This document shows, in pieces, positions 1-9,983 of a stretch of DNA of 64,000 nucleotides (the first letter of the stretch is position 1; every line of letters begins with the position of its first letter). Below the pieces are notes generated by a model, which did not search any database, had not been told where the DNA came from, and was given only the letters and a program-made list of their open reading frames with translations. The DNA is taken from the NCBI RefSeq assembly GCF_039545035.1, contig NZ_BAABRO010000022.1, forward strand, positions 33,512-97,511, read 5' to 3'. Both the position numbers and the translations under genes were made by a program. This DNA comes from Novipirellula caenicola (lineage in GTDB: Bacteria; Planctomycetota; Planctomycetia; Pirellulales; Pirellulaceae).

Positions 1-1236
1 AGCGGACCCGGCGTCGGGGGCGGCATCGTGGTTGTAATGGTCTCGGTACTCAGCTTGGACCTTCAAAATCTCGGGAACCGCAGCGAAAAAGGCGTCCAGC
101 ACTCGGGGGTCAAAGTGGCTGCCGCGGCTCTCTTCGAGGATCGAGAAACATTTCTCACGCGGCATCGGTTTCTTGTAGGGACGTTCGGATGCCAATGCAT
201 CGTAAACGTCTGCGACCGCGGTGATGCGGCCTTCAAGTGGAATGTCTTCGCCAGCCAAACCGAGCGGGTAACCCGAGCCGTCGAATTTCTCGTGATGGGT
301 TTGAGTGATGCTGGCAGCCAATCGCATCAACGATCCACTATCACGCTCGATGGGGCATTCTTCATAAGACGATCGACGCCGTGAACTGCCATCGTTGATC
401 GTATGTGGTTTGATGATTTGGTGACCCAATTTGACGTGCGTTTGAATCACGGCAAATTCGCTTGGCATCAATCGACCGGGTTTCAGCAGAATCGCATCGG
501 GAACTGCGATTTTACCCACATCGTGAAGCTGGGCAGCAAGTTCAATGTCTTCGACATACCAATCGGGCAGTCCCAATTGGCCTGCAATCAATCCTGCAAA
601 CCGACCAACACGAATCACGTGATTTCCGGTGTCATTGTCCCGCAGCTCGGCAGCGCGAGCCAAACAATAGATCACCTCGCGGCGTGAACGTTCCAAGTCC
701 GCAGTACGCTGCTGGATTGTTTCTTCGAGGTCTTCGGTGTGGTGTTGCAGTTGGTCTTGGAAGCACTTGTTCTGTAGCGCATTGCGAACACGAGGTGCCA
801 ATTCCATCGGATCGACGGGTTTGATCAAAAAGTCCGTGGCCCCAAGTTCCAAACAAGACAGTTTGACCGACGCGTCGTCATTGGCGGTCAGAATCAGCAC
901 GGGAAGATGGCGGAATCCCGGACGATTCCTCAGTTCACGCAGGATCTCGATGCCGTTCGCATTGGGCATGTTCACATCGAGCAACAAGACGTCGGGGCCG
1001 GCGGCAATGATCGATTGTAACGCGTTGGCGGTATCGACGGTCGTTTCAAAATTGCTATATCCGGCCGCTTGCAGGTGTTTCTTGGCTACCAAGACGTTCA
1101 CCGGCTCATGATCGACGATCATGATTTTGCCATCCAACACCTCGACCGGCCGCGCAGCGGACGTCGACGCAGCCGCAAGCGGCAGAGCCGTTTGGGATTG
1201 AGGCGTTTGGGCGGCAGAAGGTGGAGACGTGGGCAT
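1..1236 (-). CDS. Response regulator with HD-GYP domain (partial, C-terminus outside window)
   Basis: The reading frame is open from an ATG at 1236 down to base 1, giving 412 residues with the C-terminus cut off by the window edge. An N-terminal receiver domain (about residues 34-155) has the phosphoacceptor Asp near residue 87 in LLLDVNMP and the conserved Lys in DFLIKPVDP. A helical linker with coiled-coil character follows, then an HD-GYP domain with QLHDVGKIAVPD and HHEKFDGSGYP. HD-GYP proteins usually hydrolyse cyclic-di-GMP, so this is probably a cytoplasmic output regulator that lowers c-di-GMP on phosphorylation; activity is inferred. The frame also stays open upstream of the ATG, so a longer form from a GTG or TTG start cannot be excluded. 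No partner kinase is adjacent. Confidence 0.9.
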   Translation of the reverse strand, partial: MPTSPPSAAQTPQSQTALPLAAASTSAARPVEVLDGKIMIVDHEPVNVLVAKKHLQAAGYSNFETTVDTANALQSIIAAGPDVLLLDVNMPNANGIEILRELRNRPGFRHLPVLILTANDDASVKLSCLELGATDFLIKPVDPMELAPRVRNALQNKCFQDQLQHHTEDLEETIQQRTADLERSRREVIYCLARAAELRDNDTGNHVIRVGRFAGLIAGQLGLPDWYVEDIELAAQLHDVGKIAVPDAILLKPGRLMPSEFAVIQTHVKLGHQIIKPHTINDGSSRRRSSYEECPIERDSGSLMRLAASITQTHHEKFDGSGYPLGLAGEDIPLEGRITAVADVYDALASERPYKKPMPREKCFSILEESRGSHFDPRVLDAFFAAVPEILKVQAEYRDHYNHDAAPDAGSA

Positions 1237-1517
1237 TAAGTTCAAAGCGGCAGAGACGTTGGAAAGCAATCGCCGAATCCAATGACGGAATTCGTGACGC
1301 AAAAAACGGTAGTCACTCAGTTCAAAGCATGCGACGTGATTTGCAGCGGTATGCCGCTGAGCTTGCCGAACGGAGTGAATCAGTTCGCGCCGCTGGTACT
1401 TTGGACCGATTGTGCGGCTTGGAACGAGTAAAGTGTGCTCAGCGGGGGGGCGGTATGTCGGACAAACGGTGGACGATATCGCCTCGCCGAATAGCCGTCG
1501 ATTGTCGCTGATTGGTC

Positions 1518-4500
1518 TCAGTCGTCGTCGTCATCTTCGCTAATCATCAGCCCTCGTTGCTTCAGCCCGCGGCCGTGGGCACCGGCCCATTCAGCGGGAT
1601 AAGGCACGTCGTCGCCACGAGCGGCATGCCACAAAATTCGGTTCAACGTGTCTTCGTCTGCACGGTTAAAGCCCTCGAAATCTTCGTTGGCAGTCGCGAC
1701 GAACCATTTCTTCATATTTTCGGGATAAGCCTCTGGGCCACTCATGATCTTGTTTAGCGGCGTTTCGGGAACCACGGATTCGTACGCAGTGAAATCAGGG
1801 GTGTCACGGAAGCAATCAAACATGATCGGCGCGGTAGCATCCATTTGATTCATCGGCGGCAATCCCAGAATCCGCTGCATGGTGTGCAGCACCGAAGTTT
1901 GGTTATAGAAATTGCTGACGACGGCTCCACGCCGAGTGTACGGACTTGCGACCAAGCATACGCTACGGTGTCCGTCGATGTGGTCGTAACCGGCTTGCGG
2001 ATCATCTTCGACGACAAAGACCGCAGTTTCCTTCCAAAATGGGCTTTTCGAAATCGCCTCGACCACTTGGCCGAGTGCCAAGTCATTGTCTGCCATATGA
2101 GCCTGTGGATGAGGCATTCCTGAAGACATACCCGATGTATGGTCTTGCGGTAGATAGACAATCATAAAGTCGTACCATTCACCTTTTCGCTGGGCGATTT
2201 GCAATTCATCAATGAACGCCTTCGCACGCAAGACGTCGGGAATCCGCATGTTCCAACCGGGATAGCTGGGGCAACTGTATCGCGCCAGCGTCTCGATACC
2301 GATCGACTTGGTAAATCCAATCTTGTGAGTGCCCGATTTGAAATCCTCGTAGATTTGGCTAAAGGACGCGTCTTCGGGAATCGTACCTGCGTAATCCATC
2401 TCGCCGTAATTACGAAAACTTAAACCGTGTAGCAGAACGTTGTCCCAGACAAATCCGGTGCTGCTATAGTTCAGCGGATCATCCCCAAACGAGTAACTTC
2501 GCGTAAACCCGCCAAACGATTTTTCCAAGTGGTCGGTGACATTACCTTCGGTGGCCCAGGAGTGTCCGTCGGAGCTGTTCACACCGTTACAGTAAAAATT
2601 GTCGAGCAGTACAAATTGCTCAGCCAAACGATGATGGTTGGGGGTGATCGCGCGAGGATAATCACAGAGTTTTGGCTCGCCATCGCCTTGCGGCAAATCC
2701 CCCAACACTTGGTCATAAGTCCGGTTCTCTTTGATCACATAAACCACGTGTTTGATCAAACTGGGATGTCCGACTTGTTTGGGAACCGCGACCGGAGCGA
2801 CCACCTTGGTTCGCTCGGATTGGATTTGTTGACGCAACATCCGCGGGACTTGGATCAACCGCCGTGCATCTTCGGTGTATTGGGCAAGCTCGGTGTCCGT
2901 TGGAACCGCGACTTTGGACACAACACCCAAAAATTGCTTGACACTGAATTTGTTGGGATCGGCGTTGTTTCGCGATCCGATTCCTTTGGTATTGGCAACA
3001 AAAATCGATTCGTCGGCGAAAACCACTGCCGCAGGATACCAGGCGGTGGGAATGAATCCGGTCAAACTCCAGGCGGTGTCGGTATCGTTGCGTTTGAGCA
3101 CGCCGATCGCATTGTTTCCGCCATTGGCTGCGTACAACGTCCGCCCGTCATCGGAGAGCGCCAAGGCATTCGTCGCGGAACCGTACGGCAAATTTGGGTC
3201 AGGACGGACCACAATCGATTGCAGTATCGACATGTCCGAAGTGCGAATCATGGAAACGGTGTCCGAGTTCGCGTTGGCGACATAAATTGTTTCGCCATCC
3301 GCAGCGAGTTCGAGGTCGGCGGGATGCAGCCCTGTGTGGACCTCGCGAACTTGCACCGCCGATGCCAAATCGACACGTCCGACCGTACCGCTCTTGGCGA
3401 CGCCACGATCGTCGACTAACACATCAGTGCCACTCGACGGTGCTGATTTTTCATCATCGCGTGGATGACGGCCTCCCCAATTGCTGACGATCAATGATTG
3501 CTGCTGAGGTAACAGCACGACATCATAAGGAGCGACACCGACAGGAATTTCTCGCAATAGCTGCCCCGTGTTCAAATCGATCTCGGCAACCGTGTTGTTG
3601 CGTGATAAACAAACGTACAAACGATCACGATCTGCGTCGTGGGCGATGCCGCAGGGATGCGAATGCCCGCCATCGGAACCGGGAAGTGCGATCACTCGTG
3701 TCCACATCCATCGATTGGCTTTCTTGGTGGCTTCGAACAACGACTGCTGCGCGTTGGTGGCCCACAGCGTTTTGCCATCCGCGGCAAAAACGATCCCATG
3801 CATCGACGCACCGCCATCAGGAAAGGGCAGACGATCGATGACCGTCCAAGTCTTGGCATCAAGAAACACGACGGCAACATTGTCTTTGACCGCGATCACC
3901 GCATTGTCACTCGAGATTGCAGCGTCCACCGGTCGAGCCGGATACATCAAAGTGTCACCGGCCGGCGCGATCAGCTGGGCATTGGGCAACCGAGCGGATT
4001 CCGAATCGTCTTCGGATTCCGTTTCGAAGCGGCGAACGGCAAACCCATCAAGTGGATCGTGCTGGATAAGTGGTGTATCGGGATATCGTTCCCGTCCGAC
4101 GGTGTAAAGCTTTTGCACCGCGTCGGGCGACCATACCACGGGAGTAATCCAGCATTCGCCAATGCGTCCGTTTAACGGATGCGTCTCGTCTTGGTCGACA
4201 TAGGCGCCGATGACCAACCGTACGCCTTGCTTCGGATACAGCACGTCGCCTTTTTGTTTCGACGATTGATTCACCAATTTGCCGTCGACGAACAATCGCA
4301 TCGTGTCACCGTCATAGGTGGCACTCACCAATGACCAGCGACCCGCCAGACTAGACAGCGGTGCTTTGCAATACGTCAGCAGTCCGTTTCCATCATCCGA
4401 TTGCGTGCTTGCCAACGCAAAGGTGAACGAACTGCCCTGCAACCCCAGCATCCACCCGTATTCTTCACCGCCATTGTCTTCGATGGCACTGATGATTCCG

Positions 4501-4844
4501 GTCCAATCGGAAAACTTGTCCGTCCGAACCCATGCGGAAATGCTGAACGCCGATTTCGGAAGGATTGCGGATTGATTGGGCGTGTCAATTTCAATGAAAC
4601 TCGATGCCTTCTTGATCCAACCAAACGGAGCGTCCTTGTCGATCGAATCCGAATGGGGCAGCGTTAAACGGATTTCGCCTTGAAGGGCAGAAAGCGTCGT
4701 CCCATTGAGTGACGCGGGTGAAAAATCCCAGTGATGAGCTTGATTCTGCTGTGCGTTAGCGGATAACGCGGAACCTAACGCGAGAACAAGACATCCGGTG
4801 ACAAGGATGGAACAGCGGCTTCGGCCAAGTGTCATATCGATCAT
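1518..4844 (-). CDS. Exported LamG / beta-propeller / phosphoesterase-family protein
   Basis: The product has 1108 residues and starts with a signal peptide (hydrophobic stretch about 12-30, cleavage near ANAQQ). Three parts follow. Residues about 35-250 look like a LamG/concanavalin-like domain (FSISAWVRTD, MRLFVDGKLV). Residues about 270-640 look like a YVTN-type beta-propeller (TIYVANANSDTVSM, RTLYAANGGNNAIGVL). Residues about 690-1010 form a phosphoesterase-family domain related to phospholipase C/acid phosphatase AcpA (VIKENRTYDQVLGD, VVEDDPQAGYDHIDGHRS). The protein ends in an acidic tail of five Asp. Propeller-phosphoesterase fusions occur in planctomycetes and other bacteria; substrates are mostly unknown. 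It stands alone, divergent from the next gene. A second ATG three codons in is also possible. Confidence 0.88.
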   Translation of the reverse strand: MIDMTLGRSRCSILVTGCLVLALGSALSANAQQNQAHHWDFSPASLNGTTLSALQGEIRLTLPHSDSIDKDAPFGWIKKASSFIEIDTPNQSAILPKSAFSISAWVRTDKFSDWTGIISAIEDNGGEEYGWMLGLQGSSFTFALASTQSDDGNGLLTYCKAPLSSLAGRWSLVSATYDGDTMRLFVDGKLVNQSSKQKGDVLYPKQGVRLVIGAYVDQDETHPLNGRIGECWITPVVWSPDAVQKLYTVGRERYPDTPLIQHDPLDGFAVRRFETESEDDSESARLPNAQLIAPAGDTLMYPARPVDAAISSDNAVIAVKDNVAVVFLDAKTWTVIDRLPFPDGGASMHGIVFAADGKTLWATNAQQSLFEATKKANRWMWTRVIALPGSDGGHSHPCGIAHDADRDRLYVCLSRNNTVAEIDLNTGQLLREIPVGVAPYDVVLLPQQQSLIVSNWGGRHPRDDEKSAPSSGTDVLVDDRGVAKSGTVGRVDLASAVQVREVHTGLHPADLELAADGETIYVANANSDTVSMIRTSDMSILQSIVVRPDPNLPYGSATNALALSDDGRTLYAANGGNNAIGVLKRNDTDTAWSLTGFIPTAWYPAAVVFADESIFVANTKGIGSRNNADPNKFSVKQFLGVVSKVAVPTDTELAQYTEDARRLIQVPRMLRQQIQSERTKVVAPVAVPKQVGHPSLIKHVVYVIKENRTYDQVLGDLPQGDGEPKLCDYPRAITPNHHRLAEQFVLLDNFYCNGVNSSDGHSWATEGNVTDHLEKSFGGFTRSYSFGDDPLNYSSTGFVWDNVLLHGLSFRNYGEMDYAGTIPEDASFSQIYEDFKSGTHKIGFTKSIGIETLARYSCPSYPGWNMRIPDVLRAKAFIDELQIAQRKGEWYDFMIVYLPQDHTSGMSSGMPHPQAHMADNDLALGQVVEAISKSPFWKETAVFVVEDDPQAGYDHIDGHRSVCLVASPYTRRGAVVSNFYNQTSVLHTMQRILGLPPMNQMDATAPIMFDCFRDTPDFTAYESVVPETPLNKIMSGPEAYPENMKKWFVATANEDFEGFNRADEDTLNRILWHAARGDDVPYPAEWAGAHGRGLKQRGLMISEDDDDD

Positions 4845-5067
4845 GGTGCGTGCGTTCGGAAAAGGGTGTGTTCTAGCGGTGCGGTTATCTGCTTGCCTTG
4901 GTTTTTACCCCAGCAGGAATCGGCATGTCACCCAAGCCCCCAATTGTTCAGTGCGAAGAAACCTGAAACTTCTTTGCACTTTCATTCGGTTTTTAAAATC
5001 CGCAGGGGAGAGTCCCTCGTCGTACTATTGACGCTCCCGCGTTGGGGGTGCTCGTATTGAACTTGCC

Positions 5068-6042
5068 ATGACAAAGCGAGAAAGCACGACGATGCCAATT
5101 CGACACGACATTTTCTGGAATCACCTGCTGATCGTCACCACGTTTGCCCTGATGGTGGTGGGATGTGGTGAGAATCCGAATTCGCGATTTTCAGGCAAGA
5201 TGGACATGATCGAATCATCGGCGGCGGTCGATTCGGATCTCGCCGCCACCGCAGACGCGGTGAGTCGCCAGGGCCAAAGTTTGGCGAATGTTACAAATTC
5301 GACTTTACAGAGAGACGAGGAAGGCTCCGACGAACAATCCGTTGAAAAAGAGAAGGCGAAACGCCGCATCATCTACAACACTTCGCTTGGATTGATCGTC
5401 AAGACATACAGCGAGTTCGAAACCTCGCTGCCTCGGTTGGTCCAATCCGTCGACGGGTTCATTTCCAAAAGCCAAACCGATCGCCGCTACAACGATCGGC
5501 AAAGCGGGACGTGGGTCGTTCGCGTTCCGGTTGATCGCTATCACGAATTTGTCAGTGGTGTCGGCGGATTGGGATTTGCCGAATCACGTCGCGAGGACGC
5601 TCAGGACGTGACCGAGGAATATGTCGACGTCGAGGCTCGTGTGCGAAACAATCGCAAACTCGAAGAACGGATCATCACGATGTTAGCAGAGCGGACGGGC
5701 AAGTTGTCGGACGTTTTGGAAATCGAGCGTGAATTGGCTCGTGTGCGAGAAGAAATCGAACGCATGGAAGGTCGATTGCGATTGCTTGCCGATCGCACAT
5801 CGCTGGCAACGGTGACGATCGACGTTCGCGAAGAAAAAGAGTATGTCCCGCCGGCGGCACCTACGTTCACCGACCGCATCGCAACCGCGTTCGGTGGATC
5901 GCTGCGTTCGCTACGTCAACTCGGTGAAAACGTGTTGATTGCACTGACCGCCGTCTTGCCGTGGGCGATGGTGTTGGGGATTCCCGTGATCATCGTCGCT
6001 CGGACGGTGCGGCGGCGGATTTACACTCGCAACGCGATCTAG
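5068..6042 (+). CDS. DUF4349-type lipoprotein with C-terminal membrane helix
   Basis: This 324-residue protein begins with a lipoprotein signal whose lipobox reads MVVGC, so the mature protein probably starts at that Cys and is lipid-anchored. The central region (about residues 100-270) resembles the DUF4349 family: a conserved RRIIYNTSLGLIVKTYSEFE strand, then WVVRVPVDRYHEFV, then a long coiled-coil (ERIITMLAERTGKLSDVLEI, REEIERMEGRL) and SLATVTIDVREEK. A hydrophobic helix lies near the C-terminus (VLIALTAVLPWAMVLGIPVI), followed by a basic tail. An ATG 24 bases downstream (5092) is an alternative start and keeps the signal peptide intact. The family's function is unknown. It converges on the tmk gene with only 24 bases between stops. 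Confidence 0.82.
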   Translation: MTKRESTTMPIRHDIFWNHLLIVTTFALMVVGCGENPNSRFSGKMDMIESSAAVDSDLAATADAVSRQGQSLANVTNSTLQRDEEGSDEQSVEKEKAKRRIIYNTSLGLIVKTYSEFETSLPRLVQSVDGFISKSQTDRRYNDRQSGTWVVRVPVDRYHEFVSGVGGLGFAESRREDAQDVTEEYVDVEARVRNNRKLEERIITMLAERTGKLSDVLEIERELARVREEIERMEGRLRLLADRTSLATVTIDVREEKEYVPPAAPTFTDRIATAFGGSLRSLRQLGENVLIALTAVLPWAMVLGIPVIIVARTVRRRIYTRNAI

Positions 6043-6066
6043 CGAGCCTTCGCGTGAGTCGGGCTA

Positions 6067-6687
6067 CTAACGCGACGCAAGGACTTGATCGACGCGGGAT
6101 GCGATGTTGGCCGCAACCACGTCCATCGATGGGGTGCAGTCAAGCAGTTCCACTTCGTCACATCGCTCGGCCATGTGATGAAATGATTTACGGATTTCGG
6201 TGAGCGCTTCCTCTTGTTCAAATTCATTGGGTGCGTCGCCGCGTGTTTCCGAGATCCGCTGTAGTGCCACCGCGACCGGCAAATCAAAGAACAATGTCAA
6301 ATCGGGGATTGGAAACTCGGTCCTCATCTCCGCAAGCAGCGCGTCGGTGTCGGCGCCCCGGATGCCTTGGTAGGCGACGGTTGAATAAAAATAGCGATCG
6401 ACAACGACGATTTGGCCGTCGGCAAGTGCGGGTTGGATCAGCGTGGAAACGTGTTCACGTCGATCTTCGACAAACGCTCGAAGTTCGTCTTCGAGCGACA
6501 AACGGCCCGTCGTTGCGCTGTTGCGAATCATTTTTCCCCACGTCCCATCGGTCGGTTCACGAGACTGGGTCACGCGAAACCCCTGTGTCCGCAGCGAGTC
6601 ACACAACCGTTGCACTTGGGTCGATTTTCCGGCGCCATCAATGCCGTCAATGACAATAAACACGCCGCGAGGGGAAGCAGAGGACAT
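6067..6687 (-). CDS. tmk: Thymidylate kinase
   Basis: The 206-residue length is normal for bacterial dTMP kinase, which phosphorylates dTMP to dTDP in the cytoplasm. The P-loop reads IDGIDGAGKSTQ near residues 13-24, followed by the family signature SREPTDGTWG and the DRYFYSTVAYQG motif that carries the DRY/H-type substrate contact. The lid region contains RGDAPNEFEQ. The ATG at 6687 places the P-loop at its usual distance from the N-terminus. It is monocistronic as far as can be seen and convergent with the DUF4349 gene. Confidence 0.95.
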   Translation of the reverse strand: MSSASPRGVFIVIDGIDGAGKSTQVQRLCDSLRTQGFRVTQSREPTDGTWGKMIRNSATTGRLSLEDELRAFVEDRREHVSTLIQPALADGQIVVVDRYFYSTVAYQGIRGADTDALLAEMRTEFPIPDLTLFFDLPVAVALQRISETRGDAPNEFEQEEALTEIRKSFHHMAERCDEVELLDCTPSMDVVAANIASRVDQVLASR

Positions 6688-6976
6688 AGATAAGAACGGA
6701 AACAGCGGGGATTCTTCAGAGACGATGAGTGTTTGATTCTGACGATTTTGGCTCGAGATGACAGGGGGCAGGTCGTAAGAGCAACGATCGATGAAATCGC
6801 TGCGACGCGGGCAATGCCATTAACTTCGGCAGCGGCACGGCGCGAGCTGTCCGGTTGCGGCGAGGAAAGCGTTCGATTTTGACCGGGCGGCTCGCGCCGC
6901 GCGGCTAGCAAACGCAATCAGAGCGGTGTGGTGGCTGATACCGCCGAAACACGATCACTCCAACGATGAACCGATT
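6688..6976. other. Intergenic region with a hairpin repeat
   Basis: This gap lies between the 5' end of tmk and the 3' end of the response regulator, both on the minus strand. I see no gene. It contains one copy of a dispersed GC-rich repeat described separately at 6831-6908. Confidence 0.5.
6831..6908. repeat. Dispersed hairpin repeat, copy 1
   Basis: The segment starts AGCGGCACGGCGCGAGC and ends CGGCTCGCGCCGCGCGGCT, so its ends are inverted repeats (GGCGCGAGC pairing with GCTCGCGCC) around an AT-richer loop. A close relative lies at 30486-30565 and a partial one at 57429-57475. It lies between co-directional genes downstream of the RR stop's opposite side, so it could act as a transcript-end structure or be a REP-like element; function is inferred only. 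Confidence 0.6.
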
Positions 6977-7432
6977 TTATTCGGATCGGCCGTTGGGCAG
7001 CACGACGATCGTGAACCAGTACTCGCCGATGTACTTGATCACTTGCTGGAATTCTTTGAAATCGACCGGTTTCAGGATGTAGGAACTGCATCGCAAGTCA
7101 TACATCGTCAACAGGTCTTGGTCGGATTCCGAGGTCGTCAGCACGACGACCGCCAGCCGCCGCAGCTGCTCGTCGGCGACGATTTCCGACAGCACCTCGC
7201 GGCCATCTTTGACCGGCATGTTCAGATCGAGCAGAATCAGATCGGGAGTCGGCGCATCGGCGTATTGACCCGTTTTGCGAAGAAACTGCATACACTCTTC
7301 GCCATTTTCGACGCGATGAAGATTGACCGGCAGGTCCGATTTGTTGAACCCACGTCGTGTGATGATGACGTCGTCTTCGTTGTCTTCGACCAACAACACT
7401 TCGGCTGGTCGACCACTATCCGCGATTTTCAT
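6977..7432 (-). CDS. Single-domain response regulator
   Basis: The 151-residue protein is essentially one receiver domain. The acidic pocket is VEDNEDD near residues 15-21, the phosphoacceptor is Asp69 in ILLDLNMP, the switch Thr is in VVVLTTSE near 99-100, and Lys121 lies in YILKPVDF. It is of the Rcp1-like type that often partners phytochrome- or PAS-containing kinases. Its ATG overlaps the stop codon of the upstream histidine kinase by four bases (ATGA), so the two are translationally coupled and very likely cognate. No output domain is present, so it probably acts by protein contact or in a phosphorelay. Confidence 0.93.
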   Translation of the reverse strand: MKIADSGRPAEVLLVEDNEDDVIITRRGFNKSDLPVNLHRVENGEECMQFLRKTGQYADAPTPDLILLDLNMPVKDGREVLSEIVADEQLRRLAVVVLTTSESDQDLLTMYDLRCSSYILKPVDFKEFQQVIKYIGEYWFTIVVLPNGRSE

Positions 7433-9840
7433 ACGTCCCTCAGCGCCTTGTCGTGTCCGATGCTGATCGCATCCGGGTTGTCGGCGTCGAATTCATCGAC
7501 TTCAGGTTGGTTCACGGGGATCGTAAACACGAACGTGCTTCCTTTGCCTTCTTGGGATTTTACTGAAATATCACCGCCATGGCGGTTGACGATTCGGCGA
7601 CAAACGGCCAGTCCAATTCCGGTGCCCGGGTACGCGGTTTGAGTATGCAGGCGGCGAAAAATTTCGAACACGCGTTCGTGATGCTGCGGGCTTATGCCGA
7701 TGCCGTTGTCTCGCACAAAAAGCGTGTGAAATTCGTCGTTGGTTTCAGCCCAAACGTGAACCTCGGGCGGTTTGTCGCCATGATATTTCACGGCGTTCCC
7801 AATCAAATTGGTCAATAATTGAGACATTTGCGACTTATCGGCCTGAATCGTAGGCAATTCATCGCGGGTCACGCGAGCCCCCGTCTCGGCGATCGATGAA
7901 CTTAACATCTCTAGGGCATCCTGAAACGCATCATTCAGGGACGTTGGTTGGAACGGAGCCGCTCGGGATTCGACGCGTGAATAGCCCAACAGATCGCGAA
8001 TCAACTGTTGCATCCGATGAGCCCCCTGGACGATCCGCTGCAGATAATCGTCGGCGGTCGCATCCAGTTTTCCCGCATAATCATCTTGTAGGAATTGGGC
8101 AAAATTGGCGATCGCCCGCAGCGGCGTCTGCAGGTCGTGAGAAGCGACGTAGGCAAATTGCTGAAGATCGATGTTGCTCGAATGCAACGCGTCGATCGTT
8201 CGCGACAGCTCGCCGTTGAGCCATTCCAGGATCTTTTCGTTTTCGATCTGTTCGTGAATGTCGATATGCACGCCGATCAAACGCAGTGGTTTGCCGGATT
8301 CGTCGAACTCGCCATGCCCCTGTGACAAAATCCAGCGGTAGGTGCCATTCTCGCAGCGCAGCCGAAACGTCGACTGGTAAACCTCCCCGCGTTCTTGAAA
8401 GTATTTCTTGACGCACTGCAACGCCTCGTCATGATCATCGGGATGTAGTCGAGTTTCCCAATCACGAAAATGCGTCCACGGCATCTCGGCATCATATCCC
8501 AGCTGGGTCTTGGCGGTTTTGGAAAAATAGACTTCGTCGGTGACCGCATCCCAGTCCCACAGCCCCACATTGGCGCCTTCGAGTGCCAGATCCAAGCGGT
8601 CCCGCATCGCAACCAACTCTTGGTCGTGTAGTGCGACTCGGCCTTCGAGCTCTTCGTACCGTTTCGTTTGCAGATGCTCGCGTCGTTTTCGATCGGACGT
8701 ATCGACAAAGGTCACCACGGAACCGCCGAGCGCGCCTTCGACATGGACCGGATAGGACCAATATTCGACCGAAAACGAGGTGCCGTCCTTTCGCCAAAAG
8801 TGCTCGTCGTCCACATGCACCCCTTCGTTTTTACGAAACGCCTGATAAATCTGGCAATCGGACTGTGCATAGGGCGTGCCATCGATTCGCGAATGGTGAA
8901 TCAATTGGTGCATGTTCGCGCCAAACAATTCCTCAGGCGTGTCGTAGCCAAGCAACCGGGCACAGGTTGTATTGGCAAACGTACAGCGGCCTTCCAGATC
9001 GATGCCGTAGATGCCTTCGGCGGTTGAGTTCAGTAGCGTCGTGATTTGCTGATCGCGTTTGCGAAGTTCCTCGAGGGTCGCTTTGTGTTCGGTGATGTCA
9101 CGGATAAAGACGCTAAATTGGTGGTCATCGTCGCAGCGAAGCAAGATGATGCTCAATTCAATCGGAAACTCTTCGCCGTCACGACGCAGCGCCGACATTT
9201 CCATGCGTTGATCCATGGTCGTGCCGTCGCCATCTTGTTCAAAACGTTGCAGACAACGGAGATATTCTTCGCGGAATCGATCGGGGATGATCAATTCGGC
9301 CATCGATTGCCCGAGTGCCTCGGAACGCGCCCAACCGAATGTCAGTTCGGCTTGTTTGTTCCATCCAATGATTTGGCTGTTTTGGTCGATCATGACCACC
9401 GCGTCCAAGGCCGCGTCGATCGTCAATTTGCAGCGTTCTTGCACCTCGGTGAAGCGATGGTGTTCTGACTTCAATTCCTGCTGCAAGTGTTCACCAAGCA
9501 AATTGCTAGTATTGCGTTGAGCATCCAGTGACAACGCTTTCCAACACAGCCCGGCGGTAATCCAAATCGCCAGCAGCGACAGCACTCGGTTCCAAACCGC
9601 GTCGATTCCACCGGCATCGCCGGGCGATAAGTACCATCCCAGCGGCGTCAGCAGGCTGCATACCGCGGCGGCGATTAAAACAACGCTTCGGCGATGCGTC
9701 GCGTAGGCGATCCAGACAGCCACGATGTACAGCACGCTGATCGCCAGATTTCGCTCGACATTGCAGTCGATGACAAAGATAGCCGTCGCAACAGCGGCAG
9801 CGATGACGAGTCCACGATGATGTGAATTGAAGGCGTTCAA
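7429..9840 (-). CDS. Membrane sensor histidine kinase with three PAS domains
   Basis: The 803-residue protein has an N-terminal membrane section (about residues 10-105, four probable helices). Three PAS domains follow: about 140-260 (DAVVMIDQNSQIIGWN), about 265-385 (GIYGIDLEGRCTFANTTCAR) and about 405-530, the last of the PAS_3 kind (VGLWDWDAVTDEVYF, LHPDDHDEA). The HisKA domain has the phospho-His in YVASHDLQTPLRA near residue 566. The HATPase domain has NLIGNAVKYHG, DNGIGI and GTGIGLAV. No ATG is available: the frame closes 13 codons upstream and the first usable start is TTG at 9840. The gene overlaps the following response regulator by four bases. The PAS domains probably sense a cytoplasmic ligand or redox/light cue; which one cannot be read from the sequence. 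Confidence 0.9.
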   Translation of the reverse strand: MNAFNSHHRGLVIAAAVATAIFVIDCNVERNLAISVLYIVAVWIAYATHRRSVVLIAAAVCSLLTPLGWYLSPGDAGGIDAVWNRVLSLLAIWITAGLCWKALSLDAQRNTSNLLGEHLQQELKSEHHRFTEVQERCKLTIDAALDAVVMIDQNSQIIGWNKQAELTFGWARSEALGQSMAELIIPDRFREEYLRCLQRFEQDGDGTTMDQRMEMSALRRDGEEFPIELSIILLRCDDDHQFSVFIRDITEHKATLEELRKRDQQITTLLNSTAEGIYGIDLEGRCTFANTTCARLLGYDTPEELFGANMHQLIHHSRIDGTPYAQSDCQIYQAFRKNEGVHVDDEHFWRKDGTSFSVEYWSYPVHVEGALGGSVVTFVDTSDRKRREHLQTKRYEELEGRVALHDQELVAMRDRLDLALEGANVGLWDWDAVTDEVYFSKTAKTQLGYDAEMPWTHFRDWETRLHPDDHDEALQCVKKYFQERGEVYQSTFRLRCENGTYRWILSQGHGEFDESGKPLRLIGVHIDIHEQIENEKILEWLNGELSRTIDALHSSNIDLQQFAYVASHDLQTPLRAIANFAQFLQDDYAGKLDATADDYLQRIVQGAHRMQQLIRDLLGYSRVESRAAPFQPTSLNDAFQDALEMLSSSIAETGARVTRDELPTIQADKSQMSQLLTNLIGNAVKYHGDKPPEVHVWAETNDEFHTLFVRDNGIGISPQHHERVFEIFRRLHTQTAYPGTGIGLAVCRRIVNRHGGDISVKSQEGKGSTFVFTIPVNQPEVDEFDADNPDAISIGHDKALRDV

Positions 9841-9983
9841 ACGTTCAGCGTGTTCGAAAAGAGAATAGGGCAGCGTCTGTCGCTAAATTTTAACCCATTC
9901 TCGACTGGCGGGTTTGGTTCCCCACTGTCTCGCGATTGTTTTTCGCCTCTGATTTTTTTTTCGGTGGTTGGAGCAAGCGTGCC

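Noticed and set aside
1845..3841. Several 90-300-codon plus-strand frames inside the phosphoesterase gene
   Set aside because: They are antisense shadows of a strongly coding minus-strand gene with clear domains.
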